From Branchiostoma floridae (Eukaryota > Chordata > Leptocardii > Amphioxiformes > Branchiostomatidae), in contig NC_049983.1 in the NCBI RefSeq assembly GCF_000003815.2, forward strand, positions 15,748,246-15,812,245: a stretch of DNA of 64,000 nt. Direction: 5' to 3'. Position numbers and translations under genes: made by a program. The notes below the pieces were generated by a model, which was given only the letters and a program-made list of their open reading frames with translations, searched no databases and was not told the origin of the DNA. Each line of letters starts with the position of its first letter. The stretch's first letter is position 1. Positions 37,137 through 49,100 of the stretch are shown in pieces.

Positions 37137-40100
37137 CAACGTATGGTATGAGTCATAGTAAGAGCTCAGATTCCTGCTTTGCATATTGCTCATCATTCCT
37201 ACGACGACCTAATTTTTGGCAATTTATCTAACGACGTGTCACATGGTTCCTGAATACAATTCATAAACTATGTGATATGATAGTATGTGGTGTTTGCGCT
37301 TATTTGGTAATATTATTCAAGCATACACTTTACCATGCCGCCTTTACCGTTATGTATTGAAGTAAGTGATGATACAAATATCACATCACAAACATGATGT
37401 ACAGGTTTTGATTTTGTTCGCGACACTTTTCCTGGATTTGGCGAAGTGTAAATACCATGTCTATGGTTCCTCTGTTACTTCTGAAGCCGCACTGGCTTTC
37501 TGACACCACGTCGTCCAGCAGGTGCTGTGTGATGCGATTGAGGACAATGCGGGCCATGACTTTTCCAGCAGCACTCAACAGCGAGATTCCCCTATGGTTA
37601 TCGCATGCTGCTCTGTCTCCCTTGTGCTTGTAGAGATGAATGATGTTGGCGTCCTTAAAGTCCTGCGGCACCGATCCCTCCTTCCAGAACATTTGCATAA
37701 GTTCTGTCAGTTTGGCTGTGACAGCATCTCCTCCCTCTTTGAGGACCTCAGGGGGTATGCCATCTGGCCCAGGTGCTTTTCCTCCTTGGAGTTGCTTAAT
37801 GGCCTTCTGGGTTTCTTCCAGGCTGGGAGGGTCATCCAGAAAGGCCAAGAGTGGTCGCTGCGGCATGTCCTGGATTGCCTGTTGGTCGATATTGGAAGGT
37901 CTGTTGAGCAGCTGGCTGAAGTGTTGTCTCCAGCGCTCGGTTATGTCGCTCTTCTCTGTGAAGAGAGTACCATCAGCTGAGCGAACGGGTGCCATGGCAT
38001 TGGACGAGGGACCATACACTGCTTTCAAACCTGAGAAGAACATTCTTGTGTTGTGTTCGTCTGCATACTGTTGCAGTTCTGCCGCCTTGGACTTCCACCA
38101 CTTGTCCTTCATTCTTCTGAGTTCTACTTGAACTTTACTCCTGAGGTGTCTCAAGTGATCAAGCTTTGCAGTGGAGTTTTTATCATTCAGCCACCGTGTG
38201 AACGATTCTTGCTTTTCCTTCAGAAGGCTGGTGATTTCTTCATTATTGTTATCAAACCAGTCCTGGTGTTTACGCTTTGTGTGACCTTATGTGCGTTCGG
38301 ATGTGTCAAACATTACTTTGCAAAAGTTGCCCCATGCTTTCTCTGGGTTACTTTCAGCTGGCAGTTTCTTGATCTGTTTCCTGAGGTTTCTCGCTAGCGC
38401 CTCTTTTGTTTCCACATGTGAAAGTTTTGAGACATCAAGCTTCTTCTTCGTGCTGTCTTTCCTCCTCATATGTTTACGGTCTGCCTTTGCAGTTGAGAAA
38501 GAGAGCTTTGATCGCAGCAGCGTGTGGTCAGTCCAGCAGTCTGCTCCTCTCATTGCCCTGGTGATGCGCACATCACGGATGTCTTGTCGTCTTGTTATTA
38601 TGAAGTCTATTTGATGCCATCGCTTTGAGCTGGGATGCATCCAAGTGGCCTTGTGAATGTCCGGTAGTTGGTACAGGGTGTTTGTGACTGTGAGGTCGTG
38701 CTCAGAGCAGAGTGTAAGGAGCATTTGGCCGTTTGAGTTCTCCCTCCCTATGCCATGGGGTCCGATGACACCTGGCCATGCTTCACAGTCGCTGCCCACG
38801 CGAGCATTAAAGTCCCCCATGAGCAGCATCTTGTCATGTTTGGGTACGGTATGCACTAAGTGTGCAAGCTTCTCATAGAATTGTTCTTTCTGTTCCTGGG
38901 CATAGCTCATGGTAGAGGCATATGCGCTGATGAGGGTCAACTGAGTATTCCCTTTCAGGGGTAGCCTCATCACCATAAGACGGTCATTGATTCCTTTGGG
39001 AAGGGTTTCTAGCTTTCTCACAAGTGAGGTCCGGATGGCAAAGCCAACCCCGGATTCTCTGGGTTCGTCCTGACGCTTTCCTGACCAGAAGAATGTGTAT
39101 CCGCCACCAGACTCGGTTACCTCCCCTGTGTCCGCCAAGCGTGTTTCGCTCAGCGCAGCAACGTCAATGTTGTATCGCTGTAGCTCACGTGCTACGAGAG
39201 CTGTACGTCGTTCTGGTCGGTCAGAGTCTTTTCTGTCCATCAGGGTTCTGACGTTCCAGGCTCCAACACAGAGCATTGTCTTCTTTTGTTTGTGCTTTGA
39301 TGCATATTGTCTCTGTTCTCGACCGCAGTATTAGATGTCCAGACAGCTACGGTGCGCTGACAGGATGAGCTGAGACAAGCTTTCTTTAGTCCACAAACAT
39401 CATGTTTGTGGACTTAACCAAGGCGTTCGACACAGTCAGCCGAGAGGGCCTGTGGTCAATCCTGTCCAAACTGGGCTGTCCCCCCAAAGTTTGTCAGCAT
39501 CATCAGGTCATTCCACGATGGGATGATGGCCCGTGTTGTGGGAAACGGCACAGTATCTGACTCATTCCCTATCACGAATGGAGTAAAACAGGGCTGTGTT
39601 ATGGCACCCACACTTTTCAGCCTCATGTTTGCCACCATGCTGTTCAAGGCACTCTCTGCGACAGATGCCGGGATAACCATCCGCTACAGATGCGACGGGC
39701 GGGTCTTTGATCTACGGCGTCTCAAAGCAAAAACCAAGGTGCTGGAGGCCCTGGTGAGAGACTTTCTCTTTGCAGATGACTGCGCCCTTGCTGCTCTCAG
39801 CGAACCGGACCTGCAAGAGCTCGCTAACTGCCTGTCAACAGCCAGTAAAGCCTTCGGGCTAACAATTAGCCTGAAGAAGACAGAAGTGATGCTTCAACCT
39901 GCGCCAGGAGTGTCACTAGCAGCTCCTCACATCATGATAGAAGGAACAGAGCTAAACAGTGTAGAGAGCTTTACCTACCTGGGAAGTACACTGACCTCAT
40001 CCTGCAGCACAGACAAGGAAGTGTCCAACAGGATTGCGAAAGCCGGCTCCTCCTTTGGTAGGCTCTGGAAGCGGCTGTGGGGTGAACGTGGCATCAAACT

Positions 40101-43100
40101 TCAAACAAAGCTGGCAGTTTACAAAGCAGTTGTTATCACAGCGCTACTCTACAGCTGTGAAACCTGGACACTGTACAAAAAGCAGCTGAAAGCTCTGGAC
40201 AGATTTCACCTCCGCTGCCTGCGCAGAATTATGGGTATCTCCTGGACAGACAAGGTTCCCAACACAGAAGTGCTCCGTCGAGCAAACATGATGGGCATTG
40301 AAGCGCTCATCATGAAAGCTCAGCTGAGATGGGCTGGCCATGTGGTGCGCATGGACGAAGCACGACTCCCGAAGACAGTGTTGTGTGACGGACGTCCTTA
40401 CAAGCGCCACAAGGACTCACTGAAGTCGTCCCTCTCCGCATGCAGCATTCCACACCGGGAATGGGAGACTACTGCAATGGACAGATGCGCATGGCGCCAT
40501 GCTGTCCATCAGGGAGTAAAAAACTTTGAAAACAACAGACTAAATGAAATAGAGAAGAAACGACAAGACAGGAAGGAGAAAGAGAAGGAGGGAAGACCCA
40601 TCCCCAGCACCGCTGTCGTGTGCCCGACATGCGGACGCATATGCGCCTCGGCCTTCGGCCTTCGGTCGCACCAGAGACGCCATTGAAGTCATCATCGAAG
40701 TGACGATGGACATCCAACAACAACATTGAAGTAAGTGATGATACAAATATCTAAAAAAATCCTCATAGCATTAAAAGCCTCTACTACTAATGAAAACATT
40801 TACAATTCAAAACAGTTTTACACTACGGGTATAGTGTACATATATGACTTATTGCTGACTAATAATCCGACGAAATTTGATAATTTAATTAGTCCCATTC
40901 AAAAGACAATGCCAGGATTGTCGAAAGGAAAATATATTTCCATGTCTTTACATATGGAAGGCATGATAAAGATAGCACGTTTGCCTGTCTGTCCTAATCT
41001 AGCAAATACAAATGGAACTCCCTACCCTATAAATGTTGGTCTCGAACGAGTCCACGGCGGGAGAGACGACTCTCCTCCGCGGCTTGACTGTCGGTGGCCT
41101 GTACGTCCCCTTCTTCTTCAGGCAGAACATGAGCAATGCCGCTAGTGCTGCTAGGGCTGCCAGAGCTACGGGGATGCCGACAGCCAGCCCGAGCTTGTCA
41201 GCAGTGGACAGCCCCGCACTGGCAACAGGGTCCTCATACTAAAGGGAGATACAAAACAAAATTCATTTATAAGTCATACAAAACATACGCCCTTTTACAG
41301 AGGTCCGAACGAATGTGCGGCGACAGGAATTCTAGGAATCCATTTAATTGCACTCCCCATTTGCCAGCTAATTCTTTGCAATTATCCGGATGGTGCAACA
41401 TAGCGAAGTTACTCAGCTGGACAACATCACGAGGCTTTGGGATTTCGTGCAATAAACAGAAGTGTGCAGTTATCCGTTGTGCAATTAACTGGCTTCCACT
41501 GTATGTCAAAGGGTAAGACCCTGAATTTGTCAGTCCTTGTCTCGACTATTGTTCGATTTGCATAACAAGGTCCAGATGGGTAATGTTTTCAATTTCGGCG
41601 CCTTTACCTTTGACATATTGCCTAGAATTACTGTCGCCGCACATGTGTTCTTACCTCTGTGAAAGGGCTTATTGATCCTTATTGTACCCGATACAAACGA
41701 TCGCTGTTTTTGTTTACATCCGGATATTCTACGACTGGTCGTTTACCTGGAATACCAGGACGTCGGCAGCTTAGGTTGCTAGTCGGTATTGAATCACCCT
41801 CACCTCACCTCACCTCACCTAGTCCCATCCTCATCAGGAGGGTCGGGGACTATGGTAGCCTCCAGCACAAGTCTTCGCCATTCCTCCCTGTTCTTGGCCG
41901 TCTGGGTGCATACCGCCAGGGAGCAGCCTGTCCAGTCCCTTACGTCATCACACCATCTCCTCCGTGGTCTCCCCCTGCTTCTGGTACCGTTGATCTTGCA
42001 GTATGTGGGTGGATATGTTCTGTGCCCTAGTGACGTGGCCAAAGTACTGTAACTTCCTCCTTTTCACCAGGTTTAGGAGTGTTCGTGTTATTCCCAGTTC
42101 TGCTAGCACTGAGTCGTTGTTGCGGTGTTCAGTCCAGCTGACCCTGAGCAGTTTCCTGTAGCACTTCATTTCAAAGGCTTGGATCTTCTGGGTGTCTTTG
42201 GCGTGGAGTGTCCAAGCTTCACAGCCATAGGTCACTACTGGCCAGACCAGTGCCTTCAGTACCCTCAGCTTGGTGGACTTCCTTAAGGCTCTGTCCTTCC
42301 AGATGGACTCCAGAGAACCAAGGGCTATCCGCGCTGCTCCCAAGCGTGCCTGGCTATCTCGGCTACTTCCTCCTGATCCATCAATAATGGCACCCAGGTA
42401 CTTGAAGGTTGGTACTTGCTCTAGCTGGACCCCCTGGCAGAAGATCTTCAGTTCTGTGGGCTGTTTGGTTGCTGCCATGACCTTGGTTTTCTTGGTGCTA
42501 ATCTCCAGGCTGTACTCCATGGACACTGTGTGTACTAGGTCCAACAGCTCCTGCAGACGCTCTGGTGATGTTGCTATCAGGCCAATGTCATCTGCGAACC
42601 TCAGGTTGTTAATGAGCCTTCCACTGATGTTGACCCCAATCCAGGAGAGTTCGTCGGCAGATTCTCTCATTACTGCTTCGGAGTAGAAATTGAAACAGGC
42701 CGGAGAGACCAGGCATCCCTGCCGCACGCCTTTGGTGACTTCAAACCAGTCGGACAGCTCCTCCTCTACTCTCACTGCAGCCTGCTGACGTCTGTACAGC
42801 TGTCGTAGTGAGTTGGTGATGTACTTGGGGACACCCATTCTTTCCATCACTCTCCATAGAATATTGTGTTTTACAGAGTCAAAGGCTTTTTTATAGTCAA
42901 TAAATGCCATATAAAGACTTACATTGAATCAGTAGATCAAATTACATTGAATCAGTAGATCAAATTACAAATTGGTATGGAATTTAGTCATCAGTCTTCC
43001 ACCTGCCTTCTATCTGGTAGTGCGTCATCGTGACGTCATCACGATCAATCGAGCTCATATTGCTCCAAGACTATGACTATTTTGCCTTTCTGTGTATAGG

Positions 43101-46100
43101 GCACGCACTGATACATTAATTGTGGTCCAAGGTCAGGGTTTAGGCGTTCACTTGTCTTGACATTCTTGTACTGTTTCCATACACGATGTTCACTTCCTCG
43201 GGGTCTTAGCGCCATCTTGCCCAAAGCATTCCTTGATAATGCGATCCGGTACTGGAACAATGTCATTGACATGACTTTCTGACGTATTTGGACAAGCTTT
43301 GTTTAGAGTAGGAAGAATTTCACTCACCTCAAGAGAAAAGACGTCTTCTGTCTGACAGTTGCATAGTTGTGGGCAGATGGTGGCAAAGGTCCCATTGTAA
43401 CAGCTGACGTGACCAATTAACACCAGGCCCTGAAACACATGTACAGCAAAGTCACCCGATCGATCCTACCACATCTTTGAGTCACATACATCGAAATCAC
43501 TTCGCCGTTTAAATGCAATATACAGATACAAAGGGATCGACGCATAGGGTATTTTTAAGACTTACCGGTTGAAGATTCAGTCGAAGGGGTCCTGTTTTTA
43601 TCTTTTTGACTTCTAAGTTCAGGTTGATTGTACTGTCTGGTTCTTTCCACATGGAGAAAGTGATGTAATCCTGCAAACAAAACTTTTGTTGAGATCAAAT
43701 AGATCATGTAAATGTGTGTCTCTCTTGCTGTGTGTTCGTGTCTGTGCGCTTGCTTGATGTGCATGTATTTATGTGTGTGTGTGTGCCTGGGGTGTTATTC
43801 GATGACTACAGGCTACAGATTTTTTGTCTGTCACAATTCTACATTTGTGTATATTGTTTAAGAGCCAAAATAGTGGTTTACCTTTCCCCTCGCCAATAAC
43901 CTGCTTGAGGTGCAAGAGACACCAGCACTCATCAGCATCTCTTTGACAGCTAGGAGCAGCTGGTAAGAAAGCTGGCTGGTCAAGTCCTCGCTGAACTCTA
44001 TCGTTACATCCATGCTGAAACATGACAGCAATGTAATTGATAGTGTCATATATTTCACTCGTGAATACATTGTCCAGAAGTTGCTTGTAAGGAAACTGAA
44101 GTTAAAATGAATGCAAAGGGGAAGTTAAAGTAGCGCTACGCAAATTGACGTCATGCTCTTTCTGTTGCTTCGTCTTATAATTGGCACTCCTGCAGTACAT
44201 ATGAAAATCAAAATGCTATCTAAATGGCTTTCCTAGATCTACAGCATGTGTGTCTAACTTGAATCTTGTTATATCATGCATTTGATTGACTTACTCGGTG
44301 AAGTCTGTCCGATCCCGAATCTGAAACAGATGGGGATTGATATCATCTCCAACGGTAAAACTGTAATGGCGCAGCAGATCGGCAGAAACCGTCAGGAATT
44401 TCTCCTGCACTGCAGCTGGCAGCTCGAAAGTAATCCCATGCTGAAAAATAGACGAATGACAGTTAAAAACTTCAATATGAATACAAAATGGTCAAGGATC
44501 TACCAGCATACTTTTTATATATTATTCCTATGCTGTTAAATCTTCATTATACATTTTAAAAACTGTTTTTAACAACACATCTGATAACAATTCAAATAGA
44601 TACTAATATAAATTTAGTAAAGACAGTTTGTGACCCTATGCTTAATCACAATTATAACATGAATGTAGTTTCTGATTAGTTTTAAATTGAACACCGTGAT
44701 TATAACGAAGTAACGAAATAACGTACTGGTGTTCAGCTCATAAAGAGTAAGTAGATAAAACCGACGAAAATGCTCCCGAAGTTAAAACTGCGACGTTGAC
44801 AATGCAATTCTTCATCGCGTTGACAGAAGGCTAATATCACTCTAAATAAGACTTCACGTACGTCGGTAATGACAACGTTCTGGACATAACGTTCCGGTAA
44901 CTCCACCATGTCCGCCACCTGCTGACGGAAGTTGTCTCGCAGCTGTTGTCGCTGATTGGTATTCAGGTCACGTGTCTGGCCGCAGGGGATAAAGACACTC
45001 TGCTCTACCCTGTAGGGCAACATTCGCCATCATCGAAATCATTACCATCAACATCATCATCACATCATCCCCATCAACAAGATCATCATTATTGACATTA
45101 ACATCATCATCATCATCACCAACATTATCAACGATATCATCATCATCAACTTCATCATCATCATTATCATTATCATTGTTCACATTATTCATTGGGGTAG
45201 ATCGTCTGAGCAAACAAACATTTATGATGCTTGAATGCAGTCTCAATAATTTTATGCCGACTGAAAATAACTCGTACTTCATTGAAAAATGAAGAAATTG
45301 AATATTTTCGGTACGTGTTGTGAGGCAATGCTGTGGCTCATTAGATGGAATACGTAATGTTTGAATTCACATTAAAAACCTAAATGCTCATGAGCTTGTT
45401 GAAACTATACGTACTCACCAGATTAGCCCTGGTGGTGGTGACCCAAAGAGTAGTAGATCTGGTGGTGACAGGGCTGCGGGCTCTGATACATGAAAGACGG
45501 CAGTCCATTTTCATACATAGGAAAACGGCGGAACTGTTCCACATCATCATTCAGGCTATCAACCGATGATTAGGCATCCAATACTTATGTGTATAAGGCA
45601 TGCGTAGTGTTTAACAGTATTCGTATTAACATGACGTAAGTACATCGTAGCCCTTTTTTTTTTTCTTTTTCATAAAAATGCATGATCATCAAAATGCATG
45701 GTAATAATAAAAACAATTCAAGGAGCGTTATGGGCACTCAAAGCCGTAGACCTCTCGAGAGCTAAGCGTGGAGCTTACATTGCGGAACTGTGCAAAAGAA
45801 AATAGAAGGTTAATTGGCGGACATGTTTGATCTAATCTACTTCGTTCCAGTAATAACATAAAATCAACATAACGACACACAAGCATGAAAAATACATACA
45901 GATTTAACACTGTAAACCTTTAAATGTACGATGTGTGTCCTTCATTTATAAACACATACTTGTGTACCTTTGCAGGTTGGAACCGTATTACTCCATGTAA
46001 GACCGATGCTGGTAGCTTGACACGTCACACTGGAAACCCCGACCAGCTCGTACCCCGGTTTACAGATGAAAGTGACCACGTCCTGCTGGTAGTGTGGACC

Positions 46101-49100
46101 AGAAAGGCTCAAATACCCGTTAAGTGGGGCCATCAAATTGGGACATTGTAAACCTGAAAGCATTAAAGAATGTTTATAATGGTACCACATTGATTCAGAA
46201 AACATTTCAAATTGCAAATAAAGAATAGACATTGCCATGTAGACATTGCCATGGCGTTTATAGCGGAGCTATACAATACACCATACATCGGAGCTTAAAT
46301 GACAAAATGTTCTCTACTTTTACATGAAAATACTGTTTTATTCGTCTTCCAGGTGCAGATTCAAAGTTAAACCATTTTTTTCTGTATGGAAATGAAGGAT
46401 TAACGAATCTTTCCTACCAGCACAAGTGATGCTATTGCCGTTGTTGTTGCTGTTACAGGTACAGATAAAACTGCCGGGAATGTTGACACAGGTATTAGGG
46501 GCGCAGTTATGACTCCCATCTGTGCATTCATCGACATCTGCAACGATATAATGCCAGTTTACTATCTCATTATAAATGACGTTTAGAATGTGTATTCAAC
46601 AATCAAACAAGAAACATTATCAGTCACACGCATAGATAATTGTCGTTGTGTCTGCCTGTCTCTATCTCTCAAGGAAAATCGGAGATGTGTCCACACCTAT
46701 ATTTTTCTCTTGTGACTAGTTTTAAAACAAAGTGTTCATCATCATCATCTGTTTAAAACAAAGTGTCGGAAACAAAGGATACAAAAGGACATGATGACAG
46801 ATTGACGTATCAGCATTTTGTTCTATTTTGATGGAAAAGCCAGAGAAAACAAACATGGCGCCGATGTGACGTCAAAATTGAAAATGATGATGCTAAGCAT
46901 GGCCAAAACATACAAACTCCTTCTCGCATGTGTGACATTTAAGTACTCAATGTATGTTTAGTATTATCAACACTTGTACCTCTGCAGTTTGGAACCGCTG
47001 CAGTCCATGTTAGACCGTTGTTGTTAGCTTGACACGTCACACTGGAGGCCCCGTCTAGCTCGAACCCAGAGTTACAGATGAACGTCACATCGTCCTTGTC
47101 ATAGTGCGGTCTTACTGGACTGAGATATCCATTATCAGGGGCGGTCAGAGTCGGGCATTGTTGAGCTGGAATCATAAAAAAATGCCTGTGATGAATGAAG
47201 TCTGCGTATCTGGGGAAACATTGAAAACTTCGAACGTTGCGGTGATATCTATACTAGAGCTATATATCATGATGAAAGAGAGGAAATTTGCAGCAGTATC
47301 TCCTACCTGTACAGTAGATACCATCTCCACTGTATCCTGGGTAACAAGCACAGGTGAAACTGCCGGCTGTGTTGGTACAGGTGGCGTCGGGGCTGCAGTA
47401 GTGGCTCCCATCTGCACATTCGTCATCGTCTGCATGAACAAAATTTAACAAGGAAAATAATCATCCTTACAGTATCCGTGTATTCAATGCCCAGCGCCGC
47501 AATTCAAGGCTATGCAACCTATATGCTGATTTATTAGTCTTTAGACACCTGGTAATATACTGGTGTGTTACGCCGAACGGCGGTTATACCGACTATATAG
47601 ATACAGATACAGATATTATTCCCTTATGAAAACATAGTTACAGAATTCTTCCTCACCAGTACAGGTGAGACCGTCTCCGCTGTACCCTGGGTTACAGGCA
47701 CAGGTAAAACTGCCGGCTGTGTCGGTACAGGTGGCGTCGGGGCTGCAGTAATGGCTCCCATCTGCGCATTCGTCAATATCTGTAAGAACAAACCACAATT
47801 ATCTTTTCATATAGATGGCGTCGACATGACCAAATATATCATACTGGCACCCAAGTATCCAACAAATCTCAGATAAGCAAAGCATTGAATATATCAAATT
47901 TATATATGTATATATATTCATGATTTTTTACAGAAATGTTTCATGTAATTACTGCATTTAGCCAATATAGACAAGAACGTGCAAATAAATATCATTGTCA
48001 ATTTAAAAAAAAACTTAATACTCGTAGTTGTACCTCCGCATGTTGGAATTATATCACTCCAAATCAGACCGTTGTTGTTAGCTTGACACGTCACACTGGA
48101 GGCTCCGTCCAGCTCGTACCCCGGGTTACAGATAAACGTCACCACGTCCTGGACATGGTACGGTCCTGTCGGACTCAGAGCTCCGTGAGCAGGGGCGATC
48201 AGTGTCAAACATTGCTGAGCTGGAATCATGAACAAATGCCTGTAATGTATGACGTCATAGTATCTGATAAAACATTGAAAACTTCGAACTTTTCCTTGAC
48301 GTTGCGGTGAAATCGATACTGGAGCTGTATACCATGATAAAAAAGAAAAAAAAATTGAAGCAGTCTCTCCTACCTGTACAGATGACGCCGTCCCCGACGT
48401 AACATTGAAAACTACGAACTTTGCCTGACGTTGCGGCGACATCTACATTATATACTGGAGCTATCTTAAAGTTGATAGAAAGTACACTCTCCTACCTGTA
48501 CAGATGATGCCGTTTCCGCTGTATCCTGAGCTACAAGCACAGGTAAAACTGCCGGGAGTGTTGGTACAGGTGGCGTCGGGGCTGCAGTTATGGCTCCCAT
48601 CTGCACATTCGTCATCGTCTGCGTAAACAAAGTTTAGTAAAGAAAATAATATTTCTAGACAGAAACATGGTGATATACTGGTGTGTTGCGCCGAACGGCG
48701 GTTATACCGGCTATATAGATACAGATACATATATTATTCCCGTATTACAACAAATTAAAAGAATTCTTCTTCACCTGTACAGATGACACCGTTTCCGCTG
48801 TATCCTGGGTTACAAGCACATGTGAAACTGCCGACTGTGTTGGTACAGGTGGCGTCGTTTGCACAGTTGTGACTCCCATCCGCGCATTCGTCAATATCTG
48901 TGTGAAAAAAGTTTAACAAAGAAAATAAGTTTTCTTACAGTATCCATGTATTCAATGCACAGCGCAGCAATTCAAGGCTTTCCAAACTATGTGGTGATTT
49001 ATTAGTCTTTAGACAGATGGTAATATATCATTCCCCCATTAAAACAAAGTAACATAATTCTTCCTCACCTGTACAGGTGAGACCGTCTCCGCTGTATCCT

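Noticed and set aside
38287-39276. Apparent host gene encoding a craniofacial-development-protein-2-like endonuclease
   Set aside because: It is the endonuclease half of the LINE; such names in databases come from BovB/RTE-derived sequences.
39523-40686. Apparent zinc-finger protein gene (C2H2 at the end)
   Set aside because: The finger is the C-terminal part of the same LINE reverse transcriptase.
43045-43272. 75-residue minus-strand frame ([15 protein letters not shown])
   Set aside because: No splice sites that fit the phases of flanking exons 43429-43328 and 41238-41026; no recognised domain.
44968-45292. Asp/Asn-rich (minus) and Ser/Thr-rich (plus) frames
   Set aside because: Low-complexity (CAT)n tract; the true exon 45009-44862 only touches its edge.
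45728-45800. Minus-strand piece reading [19 protein letters not shown] after a good acceptor
   Set aside because: In the phase required by the neighbouring exons (phase 1) it contains a stop, and no suitable donor follows; at most a rare alternative last exon.
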